The notes beneath the pieces are model-generated. The model was not told the DNA's origin. It saw only the letters and a list, made by a program, of their open reading frames with translations, and did not search any database. A stretch of DNA of 64,000 nt, taken from assembly GCF_004768785.1 (NCBI RefSeq), contig NZ_SRMQ01000003.1, forward strand, positions 124,001-188,000, given 5' to 3'. The DNA is from Caproiciproducens galactitolivorans. Lineage in GTDB: Bacteria > Bacillota > Clostridia > Oscillospirales > Acutalibacteraceae. Shown here piece by piece: positions 15,973-24,510 of the stretch; positions within the stretch are counted from its first letter, which is position 1; the number at the start of each line of letters is the position of its first letter. Position numbers and translations under genes: made by a program.

Positions 15973-17779
15973 TATCTTCCACCTCCGATATCCATGGTAT
16001 TTTAATCGTTACCTGCGTGTAAACGTCAACCGCGCTTTCAATTTCCAGCGACGCGCTGCTTCCGAAGTACAGCTTCAGGCGCTGGCTTACATTCCGGATT
16101 CCGAAGTTTTTAAAGCTTTCCTTCCCGTCCCCGGCCAGAGACCGCCTCAGCGAGGAAAGCTGCTCCGGGGTCATGCCAACCCCGTCGTCGTAAATTTGAA
16201 AGACGGCGGTTTCCCCTTCCTTCCTTCCAGTCAAGATGATGGTGCCCTTTCCTTCCTTTGCTTTGATTCCATGGTAAACGGCGTTTTCGATAATGGGCTG
16301 GAGCGTAAGCTTGAGGATTTTCGCGGATAAAAGGTCCTCGTCGATTTCAATATTGTAGTCAAAATCCTTGTTGTACCGCATTTGCAGGATGCTCAGGTAG
16401 TGTTCCACATGCTCGGCTTCTTCCCAGACGGTTATGATTTCGCGTCCGTCGCTAATGCCGATGCGGTAGAAGTTTTCCAGCGCCGCGCACATTTTCCCCG
16501 CCTGCTCCATATCCCCCAATGCCACTAGATGCCGGATGGAAGCCAGCGTGTTGTAGAGGAAATGCGGTTTTATCTGGGCTTGCAGCGCCAAAAGCTCGAC
16601 TTTTGATTTTTGAATCTGTTCCTGCTTTACCTGTTCCAGCAAATTGTTCACCGACTGCCTTAAGCTGGACAGCCCCGCCGCAAGCGTCCCGATTTCATTT
16701 TCGGACGGGAAACCGTCAAACAGGTCGACTTGGTCGTCCCCGTTTTCAAAACGCTTCACCCGGCTGGACAATGCGGTGATCGGCTTGGCAATGCTTTCCG
16801 CAAACAAATTGCACAATACGGTATAAATACAGATGATAAACAGGATGATCAGCATCAGCACATAACGGAATTTGCTGAAAATGGCCACGTAGTCCCTTTC
16901 GGGCGCCACCGCTGCGATCATCCAGCCGTTTGTTTCCAGCTTACGGTAGGATACGGACAGCAAATGGTTTTTTGTGCCTACACATTCAAACGAGCCGCTG
17001 CGCGATTTTTTTGCCTGGAGGGCACGCAGATCCTGTGCCTTCAGCCGATATTCAGCACCGCTGTTTTGGGGCATCATAAAGCCGTCGTTGCTGACTAGCA
17101 TGAGATAGCCGTGCTCGCTGATTTTTGCGTTTTCAATCGCGCGAAGGAAATAGGACGGCTTTAAATTGAACACGACAACGGCTTTCTTTTCCGTATGCTC
17201 GTTCCCGATATTCCGTATGACGGACAGGACGTTTTCCCCGTCCGGCGTTTTGAATACCTCGTCCTTATGCAGGTTCCGCCAGTAATAGCCGTAAGGGGAG
17301 CCTTTGTAGGTTTCAAACCATTTTTTCATGTCCAGCGAATTGTCGGCCGGGGACAGATCCTTGTACACCTGTACGAGCGTGCCGCCATTCGTGCGGAAAT
17401 ACAAGGAATGGATTACTTCGTTATACGTGTAATAAATGTTGTCCATATAGCGGTAGCAGGCAATAATATCGTTGAATTTATTGCTTTTTGAAGCCTCATC
17501 GTAATTGTCGATAATCAGGTTGCCCGCGGGTGTGCTGTCGCAGAATTTGGATAGCTGGCTGAATATGGTAAAAAGCTTGTCGTCCAGAATGCTGGCCGTA
17601 TGAAAAAGCGTGCTTTCAATCTGGTAGGCCGCGTTGCTTTTCACCTGAACCAGTTCAAATATGTAGGAGCAGATTCCGATCGTAATTAAAATGACGACGG
17701 TAACGGGTAAAAACAGGACGATCATTTGGCGCTTCAACGGTTTCCGCGACACGAATTCCGATATTTTTTTCAGAAACAA
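15944..17779 (-). CDS. YesM-type sensor histidine kinase
   Basis: A 611-residue membrane kinase. A first membrane segment near residues 18-40, an extracellular sensor of about 240 residues and a second segment (VLMLIILFIICIYTVLCNLF) frame the input domain. A HAMP linker follows, then the His_kinase motif AQIKPHFLYNTL with the phospho-His near residue 404, and an ATPase domain with QPIIENAVYHG and DDGVGM. TTG at 17779 is used because GAGGG lies just upstream and the first membrane helix follows. It probably senses an oligosaccharide or its loaded binding protein; the adjacent importer makes a pectic or arabinan fragment plausible. Confidence 0.92.
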   Translation of the reverse strand: MFLKKISEFVSRKPLKRQMIVLFLPVTVVILITIGICSYIFELVQVKSNAAYQIESTLFHTASILDDKLFTIFSQLSKFCDSTPAGNLIIDNYDEASKSNKFNDIIACYRYMDNIYYTYNEVIHSLYFRTNGGTLVQVYKDLSPADNSLDMKKWFETYKGSPYGYYWRNLHKDEVFKTPDGENVLSVIRNIGNEHTEKKAVVVFNLKPSYFLRAIENAKISEHGYLMLVSNDGFMMPQNSGAEYRLKAQDLRALQAKKSRSGSFECVGTKNHLLSVSYRKLETNGWMIAAVAPERDYVAIFSKFRYVLMLIILFIICIYTVLCNLFAESIAKPITALSSRVKRFENGDDQVDLFDGFPSENEIGTLAAGLSSLRQSVNNLLEQVKQEQIQKSKVELLALQAQIKPHFLYNTLASIRHLVALGDMEQAGKMCAALENFYRIGISDGREIITVWEEAEHVEHYLSILQMRYNKDFDYNIEIDEDLLSAKILKLTLQPIIENAVYHGIKAKEGKGTIILTGRKEGETAVFQIYDDGVGMTPEQLSSLRRSLAGDGKESFKNFGIRNVSQRLKLYFGSSASLEIESAVDVYTQVTIKIPWISEVEDNAQAIDCGR

Positions 17780-17999
17780 ATTCGTCCCTCTTTTCCAAAA
17801 AAATTCCGGTCGATAACGTTGGACGAACCCTCCGCGCAGACACCTTTTCCGGCTTGGCGGAGGAAAAATTTACACATTCTGTTTATAAAATAGTATAACA
17901 TATTTTTGCATTTCAAAAAACGAATTGGGAAAAGCGGACCGTCCTTTTTCATGCCCTGCATGCAAATCCCCGGAAGTAGAAAGGAAGGCTGTATATGGT

Positions 18000-18033
18000 G
18001 AAAAAGGGACGGGCTGCCGCCCCTCCCTTTTTC
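18000..18033 (-). terminator. Terminator after the CUT1 transporter operon
   Basis: GAAAAAGGGA (18000-18009) pairs with TCCCTTTTTC (18024-18033), with inner GGG/CCC pairing. The stem carries its own T run on both strands. It lies 22 nt beyond the binding-protein stop. Confidence 0.75.
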
Positions 18034-18055
18034 ATATGGTTTGTTATGAAATAAA

Positions 18056-19399
18056 TTATCCGTTCAGCGGCGCCAGATAATTCGAGCGTGCTTTTTCCAA
18101 AAGCTGTGCCCACTGGTCAAGCATGTCTTTTGCAGACATCTGCTTGGTCATAACCTTCTGAATGGAAGATTCCATCTGGCTCTGAACATTGGCGTATGCA
18201 GGCATGTAGTATGGAGTGTCGTTGAATTTAACGTCGTTGGAGTTCAAAAGATCAACGCCGACCTTCATATACTGGGTATCCTTAAAGAAGCTGTTTTGGG
18301 CGGCTTTCTTGTTGGCCGGAATTTCGCCGTAAAGCTTGCAATATTCCGTATTTACTTCTTCGCTCAAATACAGCGTGATAACCTTCCACACGGCGTCCTT
18401 GTTCTTTGAAGAGGAGGACATAGACAAGCCCAGCGGCATAAGTCCCGGATGGAGCACATAGCCCTTTTCGCTCTTCGGGAAACGGGCTGCCTGGAATTTG
18501 GACGTATCGTTGTTGAACGCTTTCGCCATGGATGCGCCGGAACCCAGATTGTGAACCACGATACCGGCTTTGTCCGACTGGAACGCGTTGGCAAGCTCTG
18601 TCCAGCCCTTTGTAAGGTCGTCCTGCGCGGTATCGACGTTATAGCAGCCGAGGTACTTGTTCAAAAATTCGACATGCTTCGGGTCATTGATCGTCGCCTT
18701 ACCGTCCGGTGTGAAATAGTGGTCAATACCGGAGTAGGAGTACATCAGCATCTCCAGGGTGTTGGCGCTGCCGCCGCCGCCGCGGATAGCAAGCCCGTAA
18801 CGGGATTTGCTCTTGTCGGTCATTTTATGTACAGCCGAGAAAAAGTCGGGCCAGGTTTCCGGCGTTTTCATGCCGGCTTCCTTCAGCCAGTCCGGACGGA
18901 CCCACATGTTCCAAGTCTGCGAGCTGTAAGGCAGAGCGTAAAGGCCCTTGCCGCGGGGATCATACGTTTTGTTCGCTTTGATCAGCTCTTCGTTGATTTC
19001 GCCCTTGTCCTTCCATTTTTCAAAGTAGGGAGTAAGGTCCTGATAATAGCCGTTTGTCACAAGCGCGGGGCGGAAATCGTTCGTAATGTCCGGCGCGGTT
19101 CCCGCCTGGATGGCTACGTCCAGCTTCTGGCGGTAATCCTGCAGGTTGCCCGGAACGCCGAGGAATTCCAGCTGGATGTCCGGATAGGTTTCGGACACTT
19201 TTTTGGTGAAATAGTCGAAGAACTTTTGCCTGTCCGCAGAAACGGAAGCGCCCCAGAAGGTAACGACCGTCTTGCCGGATGTTTTCTGCTGGCCTTCCGC
19301 GCCGCTCGACGTGGAAGCCTGCTGACCGTTGCCACAGCCGGTAACTACCGTGCTAAATAGCATGGTAGCTGCCAGAATGGCAGAAATTGCCTTTTTCAT
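18056..19399 (-). CDS. CUT1-family oligosaccharide ABC transporter substrate-binding lipoprotein
   Basis: A 447-residue extracellular solute-binding protein (family 1). A lipobox (VVTGCGNG, Cys at residue 22) follows a signal peptide and precedes a Ser/Gly linker. The body has the family's TVVTFWG start, NDFRP, LPYSSQTWNMWVRPDWL and a QSDKAGIVVHNLG segment. ATG 19399 is chosen because GGAGGAG lies directly upstream; an in-frame TTG at 19414 overlaps that site. It is the third gene of permease-permease-binding protein. No ATPase is encoded here; CUT1 systems commonly share a MsmK-type ATPase from elsewhere. Confidence 0.93.
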   Translation of the reverse strand: MKKAISAILAATMLFSTVVTGCGNGQQASTSSGAEGQQKTSGKTVVTFWGASVSADRQKFFDYFTKKVSETYPDIQLEFLGVPGNLQDYRQKLDVAIQAGTAPDITNDFRPALVTNGYYQDLTPYFEKWKDKGEINEELIKANKTYDPRGKGLYALPYSSQTWNMWVRPDWLKEAGMKTPETWPDFFSAVHKMTDKSKSRYGLAIRGGGGSANTLEMLMYSYSGIDHYFTPDGKATINDPKHVEFLNKYLGCYNVDTAQDDLTKGWTELANAFQSDKAGIVVHNLGSGASMAKAFNNDTSKFQAARFPKSEKGYVLHPGLMPLGLSMSSSSKNKDAVWKVITLYLSEEVNTEYCKLYGEIPANKKAAQNSFFKDTQYMKVGVDLLNSNDVKFNDTPYYMPAYANVQSQMESSIQKVMTKQMSAKDMLDQWAQLLEKARSNYLAPLNG

Positions 19400-19440
19400 A
19401 AAATACTCCTCCAATTAAAAATTATATTTTTGATTCAGCA

Positions 19441-20289
19441 CTAGCCCTTTACGGCGCCAGAGCTCAATCCGGAGATCAAGTGTTTCTGAATGAACGCGAA
19501 GAGGATTACCGGCGGGATCAGCGCAATGATGCTTCCCGCGGCCAGCGCCGGGTAATTGACGCTGTACTGCCCGATCATAAATTTAAGGCCGACCGGGATG
19601 GTGTACTTGGCATTAGTTTGAATCATTGTAAAACCGACGACAAATTCGTTCCAGCAGCCGATAAACGCAAACGCGCTGACCGCCACAATGCCGGGAAGGA
19701 GCATCGGAATCAGGATTTTAAACATGATTGTGGCGCGGCCCGCCCCGTCAATGCTTGCCGCCTCGTCGATTTCCTTTGGAATCCCGTTGACAAAGCTGCG
19801 CATTAAAAGGGTGTTGAACGGCGTTTGCAGTACGATATTGAAAACGATCAACGCCCATGGGGTGTCGATCAGGTGCATGTTTTTAAAAACGGAAAACAGC
19901 GGGATGATGAATAGAATAACCGGCATCATCTGTGTGCCCAGCAAAAACATGGTAAAAAACTTCTTTCCCTTAAAGCGGTACCGGCTTAGCGAGTAAGCGT
20001 TGCAAATGCAGAAAATGATAATGAAAACAACCGATATGCCGGAAACCATCAGGCTGTTCAGGAAATAGGTTCCGAAATGGCTTTCCTGCCACACATAGCT
20101 GTAATTTTCAAAATTCAGCGCGTTCGGCAGATACCGTACCGTTGGGGACAAAAATTCCTGCTGCGTCTTAAAGGAAGTCGACAGCGCCCACAGGAACGGG
20201 ATCAGGACGCAGGTTAAAATAATCGCAATGGGGATGTAAAGCAGGAAAGTCCGGGCCAGAATGTTTTTTATGCGGATTTTCTTCTTCAT
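19441..20289 (-). CDS. CUT1-family ABC transporter permease (MalG-like)
   Basis: A 282-residue membrane protein with six predicted helices. The ATPase-docking EAA loop reads GIPKEIDEAASIDGAG, and the C terminus is the typical QKHLISGLSSGAVKG of MalG-type subunits. Its start overlaps the stop of the upstream permease by 4 nt (ATGA), so the two are translationally coupled. It forms the membrane channel with that protein. Confidence 0.95.
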   Translation of the reverse strand: MKKKIRIKNILARTFLLYIPIAIILTCVLIPFLWALSTSFKTQQEFLSPTVRYLPNALNFENYSYVWQESHFGTYFLNSLMVSGISVVFIIIFCICNAYSLSRYRFKGKKFFTMFLLGTQMMPVILFIIPLFSVFKNMHLIDTPWALIVFNIVLQTPFNTLLMRSFVNGIPKEIDEAASIDGAGRATIMFKILIPMLLPGIVAVSAFAFIGCWNEFVVGFTMIQTNAKYTIPVGLKFMIGQYSVNYPALAAGSIIALIPPVILFAFIQKHLISGLSSGAVKG

Positions 20290-21224
20290 GCGTCCTCACC
20301 TCCGTAACCGCTGATTTTTATGTATAGTGCGGCAAACAGCATCAGGAAAAGGAAGGAGACGACGCCGATTGCCGAGCCGTAGCCGTAATTGCCCTGTATA
20401 ATCGCCGTCTTCATCATGTAAATCGGCAGCGTCGTGGTTTGATCCATCGGTCCGCCGTTCGTCATGGTGAAGATCATATCAATCGAGTTGAATTCCCAGA
20501 TCGCGCGGAGCAGGGTGGCAAAGATGATGCTTTCCTTTAAGAATGGCAAAGTAATATAAATCAAATTCCTTACCGCGCCGCAGCCGTCAATCGCGCTGGA
20601 TTCATAAATATCTTCGGGAATGCTTTGCAGAGAAGCAAGGAGCGTGATGGCAAAGAACGGAATGCCCCTCCACAGTTCCGCTACGATAATTGCCGCGAAA
20701 AACGTGCGGTTATCCGCCAGCCAGGCGATGTGCCCCTTCAGAATGCCCATCCGGATAAGAAGGTCGTTAAACAAACCGCTGTTCTGGTCATACATCAGCG
20801 ACCACAGCATGGTGATTAAAACACCCGAAACGGCCCACGGAACCAGCGATATGGCTCTTACGACCCCGCGGCCGCGGAATTTCGCGTTGAGGATTAGTGC
20901 GACAATCAGACCCAGCAGAAGCTGAAACACCACCTGCAGCAGAACCCATTTGAAAGTGATTCCAATGGATGAAAAAAAGAGGGGATCGTCTGTGAACAGT
21001 TTGACAAAATTGGAAATTCCGGCAAACCCGTCCATAAACGGATTGGTAAGGTCATAATTCTGGAAGCTGAGATAGAAAACGCGGAAAATCGGATAAACCA
21101 TAACAAGCAGAATGAGTATTGCCGTCGGCGCGATAAGCAGATAAGGGAAAACTTTATCGCTTATCCTTCGCCCGCGTTTTTCTACAGGCGGTTTGGTGGC
21201 CAGCACCCCTGGGCTACTTTTCAT
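20286..21224 (-). CDS. CUT1-family ABC transporter permease (MalF/UgpA-like)
   Basis: A 312-residue permease with six predicted helices after a basic N-terminal segment. The EAA loop reads SIPEDIYESSAIDGCG. It is the first gene of the transporter operon, with a good promoter and a candidate LacI operator directly upstream. The substrate is not determined by sequence; genes on both sides point to pectin-derived oligosaccharides. Confidence 0.95.
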   Translation of the reverse strand: MKSSPGVLATKPPVEKRGRRISDKVFPYLLIAPTAILILLVMVYPIFRVFYLSFQNYDLTNPFMDGFAGISNFVKLFTDDPLFFSSIGITFKWVLLQVVFQLLLGLIVALILNAKFRGRGVVRAISLVPWAVSGVLITMLWSLMYDQNSGLFNDLLIRMGILKGHIAWLADNRTFFAAIIVAELWRGIPFFAITLLASLQSIPEDIYESSAIDGCGAVRNLIYITLPFLKESIIFATLLRAIWEFNSIDMIFTMTNGGPMDQTTTLPIYMMKTAIIQGNYGYGSAIGVVSFLFLMLFAALYIKISGYGGEDA

Positions 21225-21282
21225 AGAAGTTCCTCCTAAACAAAGTTGATAGATTCTTTTGGTTTATGTCTTTGTTTTTATC

Positions 21283-21311
21283 ATTATAGTAAAATTTGTA
21301 AGCCCTTCCAA
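21283..21311 (-). promoter_or_regulatory. Promoter of the CUT1 transporter operon
   Basis: On the minus strand TTGGAA (21306-21311), a 17-bp spacer, then a perfect TATAAT (21283-21288), about 60 nt upstream of the first permease. Confidence 0.7.
21296..21311. promoter_or_regulatory. Candidate LacI (galacturonate regulator) operator over the transporter promoter
   Basis: TTGTAAGCCCTTCCAA matches 13 of 16 bases of the palindrome TTGTAAGTGCTTACAA found at the uxaB promoter. It covers the -35 element and half the spacer, an ideal place for repression. The match is imperfect, so regulation of this promoter is inference. Confidence 0.5.
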
Positions 21312-21387
21312 TAAGGATTTTTCTATTGTTTTGTTTGTTTTTTTACGATCACGATTTTTAAATTCCTGCGGATTTTTTTCTGAACGC

Positions 21388-22023
21388 TTAAAAAGCTCTC
21401 TTAGCTCTGGCTTTTGCCTTTGCCGCCAAAACTTCTATTTGCATAAAGTTGCCGTTTTCCAGCAGCTTGCCGGGGACAATCCAGCTTCCGCCGCAGCAAA
21501 GGACATTCGGAAGCGCAAGGTAGCTTTGCAGATTCTCCTCGCTGATTCCGCCGGTCGGCATAAACCACATTTCCGGGTAGGGGCCGGACAGCGCTTTCAG
21601 CATTCTTACGCCGCCGATCACTTCCGCCGGAAACAGCTTGACGGCTTTCAGCCCTTTGCGGATGCAGAACTCAATTTCGGAGGGGGTAGCGCAGCCCGGG
21701 ATGACCTCAACCGCATGCGCAAGGCACCAGTCGATGACGCCGGGATTGCTTCCCGGGCTAATGATTGCCTTCGCCCCGGCCGCGACGGCCTGCTTCGCCT
21801 GCGCTTCGGTAAGGATCGTTCCGGCGCACACGCAGATATCCGGCACTTCTTCTGCTATCCGGCGGATGGCGTCCGCAGCCTGTTCGGTGCGGAATGTGAT
21901 TTCCGCCGCGGGGATACCGCCCTTTTGTAGTGCCCTTGCCATATCGGCGGCTTTTGCCGCGTCCTGGATTTTCACAACTGGGACAATTCCAATTTCGTAA
22001 AGCTTGTCAAATAGGGTTTTCAT
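21388..22023 (-). CDS. eda: 2-dehydro-3-deoxy-phosphogluconate (KDPG) aldolase
   Basis: A 211-residue class I aldolase that splits KDPG to pyruvate and glyceraldehyde-3-phosphate. The general-acid/base Glu is in PAAEITFRT and the Schiff-base Lys in KAVKLFPAEVIGG, with phosphate-binding PTGGI and GGSW loops. ATG 22023 overlaps the kdgK stop in an ATGA, fixing the start. A longer frame upstream is only the shadow of kdgK. It is the final step of the galacturonate pathway in this operon. Confidence 0.95.
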   Translation of the reverse strand: MKTLFDKLYEIGIVPVVKIQDAAKAADMARALQKGGIPAAEITFRTEQAADAIRRIAEEVPDICVCAGTILTEAQAKQAVAAGAKAIISPGSNPGVIDWCLAHAVEVIPGCATPSEIEFCIRKGLKAVKLFPAEVIGGVRMLKALSGPYPEMWFMPTGGISEENLQSYLALPNVLCCGGSWIVPGKLLENGNFMQIEVLAAKAKARAKRAF

Positions 22024-22985
22024 TTTCCGCCTCCTGTCTTTTTCAACGCGTGGGTTCGCATGAACGCGTTCAGCTTCACGCGGGTGGGGAGCCCCTCGTT
22101 GTCCCCCTCGCTCTGAAGCTGCATGGTTCCGATCGCGTTCCCGCGAAGGACGGCATCTATGAGCGAAAGGCCTTCGTTGACCGCGCTCAGAATCCCCGCA
22201 GCGAATCCGTCCCCTGCGCCGACCGTATCGACAATCCGCTCTTCCTGGTAAGTGGGGCATGTAAAGCTCTCCTTCCCGTTTGCCGCATACGCGCCGTCCT
22301 TCCCGATTTTCACAATGACGTTTTTTACCCCTCTGGAAAGGTAATACTCTGCAATCGCCTCGGGGCTGCTGCTTTGCATCATGATTTCGGCTTCTTTTAC
22401 GCCGGGGAGAAAATAATCCGACTGTTCAGCAATGCGGTTCATAATGGAAACCATTGTTTCGCGGTTCGGCCAAAGCTGCGGGCGGATATTCGGGTCAAAG
22501 GAAATCATCGTCCGGTTTTCCTTCGCCTTTTGGATCAGGTAAAAAGAAGCGTCGCGCGCCGTTTCCGAAAGCGCAGGGAGAATGCCCGTTATATGTAAAA
22601 TCCCATACTTTGAAAAATCGATTTTATCAATGTCCTCCCGGCTGATGGTAGAGGCTGCCGAGTTTTTCCGGAAGTAAAAAATATCCGGGTCGCCTTTTTT
22701 CGCCTTGCCTTTCAGCATAAATCCGGTTGGCCTGTCGTCCGTCCAGGAAAGAAGGTCCGTTGCAATCGCATTTTCTTCCATGAGGCGCACAATCCGTTTT
22801 CCAAGGGGGTCGTTGCCGAGCTTTGTCAGGTATCCGACTTCATGCCCCAGCCTGGAAAGCCCCACCGCAACATTGAATTCCGCCCCGGCAACCGCGGCGG
22901 AAAAAGTAGAAACTGCTTCCAAGGGCCCTTCTTCCTTTGCAATAAACAAGCCCATCGGTTCCCCTGCCAGCATGATTTTCTTCAT
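22020..22985 (-). CDS. kdgK: 2-keto-3-deoxygluconate kinase
   Basis: A 321-residue PfkB kinase, the step before Eda. It has the KdgK-like N terminus (GEPMGLFIA), the substrate glycine motif AGAEFNVAVGLSRLG, the SFDPNIRPQLWP motif typical of KDG kinases, and the catalytic DTVGAGDGFAAG. RBS GGAGG is 6-10 nt upstream of ATG 22985. It lies 38 nt after uxaA and overlaps eda by 4 nt. Confidence 0.93.
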   Translation of the reverse strand: MKKIMLAGEPMGLFIAKEEGPLEAVSTFSAAVAGAEFNVAVGLSRLGHEVGYLTKLGNDPLGKRIVRLMEENAIATDLLSWTDDRPTGFMLKGKAKKGDPDIFYFRKNSAASTISREDIDKIDFSKYGILHITGILPALSETARDASFYLIQKAKENRTMISFDPNIRPQLWPNRETMVSIMNRIAEQSDYFLPGVKEAEIMMQSSSPEAIAEYYLSRGVKNVIVKIGKDGAYAANGKESFTCPTYQEERIVDTVGAGDGFAAGILSAVNEGLSLIDAVLRGNAIGTMQLQSEGDNEGLPTRVKLNAFMRTHALKKTGGGK

Positions 22986-23023
22986 TCCATAACCTCCACA
23001 TTCCGCTTTTTAAAAGCGTTATT

Positions 23024-24508
23024 TCACAGCGTAACGCCGTCTTTGAAAATGGCCAGCTCCCGCTTGTCAAGAGCTTCGGATTTGGTCCGAACCGTCCCTG
23101 CGGCTATGGATAGGACGAGCTCGAAAAGCTCCTGCGACAGCGCGGGAAGGGATTCCCCCGAAAGCAGCCTGCCCGCGTCGAAGTCAATCCAATGGCTCTT
23201 GTGGGCGGCCAGCGCGGAATTGCTCGCTATTTTCACCGTCGGGACCGGGCAGCCGAAGGGTGTGCCGCGTCCGGTTGTAAACAGAATCAAATTTGCGCCG
23301 CTGGCGGCTAGCGCACAGGCGGCGACAAGGTCGTTGCCCGGACCCTGCAGCAGATTCAGCCCGTGCCGTTCCACGCGCTCCCCGTAGTCCAGAACATCCT
23401 CCACCGGCGCGGAACCCGCTTTCTGCACACAGCCGAGCGATTTGTCCTCTAGCGTGGTGATGCCGCCCGCTTTATTTCCGGGCGACGGGTTTTCGTCCAC
23501 CTTTTGGCCGTAACGCTTAAAATAGCTTTTAAAACCGTTAATTAAAGAAACGGTCTTTTCAAAGACTTCCTCATTGCGGCAGCGCTGCATCAGAATCTGC
23601 TCCGCGCCGAACATTTCCGGCACCTCGGTGAGAAGCGTCGTTCCTCCCTGCGAAACGAGAAGGTCGGAAAAAGCCCCGGTCACGGCATTGGCGGTAATGC
23701 CGGAGAATCCGTCCGAACCGCCGCATTTTAACCCTACTACCAACTCGTTCGCGCCGAAAGGCTCCCGCCGGAATTCCCGCGCGTAGCGGCAAAGCTCCCC
23801 GACCAGCTTCGTACCGGCCTCCACCTCGTCCACGCAGTCTTGGCAGATTAGAAATTTTACGCGGTCCGCGTTGTAATTGCCGAGAACCTTTTTCATTTTG
23901 GCAATGCTGTTATTTTCACAGCCCAAGCCCAGCACCAGCACGCCGGCGGCGTTCGGATGGTTGATCAGGCCGCATAGGATTTTCTGCGTATTGCGCTGGT
24001 CGTCCCCGAGCTGCGAGCATCCGTAGGGATGGCTGTAGCTGAAGATTCCGTCGATTTCGGGGGAAAGGAATTTTTGCGCGTGATCCTCAATTTGCTTTGC
24101 CACGGCGTTCACGCAGCCGACCGTCGGGATAATCCATACCTCGTTGCGGATGCCAACCCGCCCGTTCTCCCGACGGTAGCCCAAAAAGGGAGCGGCGGGC
24201 ATTTTCGCCAGCTCTTTAAAATCAGGCTGATATCGGTATTCGAGCAGATTTCCCAGCCGGGATTTCACATTATGGGTATGAACCCATGCCCCTTGCGCAA
24301 TGGGTACCGAAGCCGAGCCGATCGGGAACCTGTATTTGATAACGGGGGCCCCCTGCGGAATTTCCGCCAGCGCGATCTTATGCCCCGCAGGGATGGTTTC
24401 CGACGCGGCAATTTTGAAACCGCTGGCGAAGACGCAGTCCCCTTTTTTCAATTCATGCAGAGCCACCGCGACGTTGTCGTCCTTGTGGATACGGATACTG
24501 TCTTCCAT
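23024..24508 (-). CDS. uxaA: Altronate dehydratase
   Basis: A 494-residue UxaA: an N-terminal SAF domain (residues 1-95; DNVAVALHELKKGD, PAGHKIAL), then the GD_AH catalytic region with GYRRENGRVGIRN, GCSQLGDD, LGLGCENN, and KCGGSDGFSGITANAV. It converts D-altronate to 2-keto-3-deoxygluconate in an iron-dependent reaction. It starts 2 nt after the uxaB stop, so the two are translationally coupled. The length matches E. coli UxaA. Confidence 0.96.
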   Translation of the reverse strand: MEDSIRIHKDDNVAVALHELKKGDCVFASGFKIAASETIPAGHKIALAEIPQGAPVIKYRFPIGSASVPIAQGAWVHTHNVKSRLGNLLEYRYQPDFKELAKMPAAPFLGYRRENGRVGIRNEVWIIPTVGCVNAVAKQIEDHAQKFLSPEIDGIFSYSHPYGCSQLGDDQRNTQKILCGLINHPNAAGVLVLGLGCENNSIAKMKKVLGNYNADRVKFLICQDCVDEVEAGTKLVGELCRYAREFRREPFGANELVVGLKCGGSDGFSGITANAVTGAFSDLLVSQGGTTLLTEVPEMFGAEQILMQRCRNEEVFEKTVSLINGFKSYFKRYGQKVDENPSPGNKAGGITTLEDKSLGCVQKAGSAPVEDVLDYGERVERHGLNLLQGPGNDLVAACALAASGANLILFTTGRGTPFGCPVPTVKIASNSALAAHKSHWIDFDAGRLLSGESLPALSQELFELVLSIAAGTVRTKSEALDKRELAIFKDGVTL

Positions 24509-24510
24509 CG

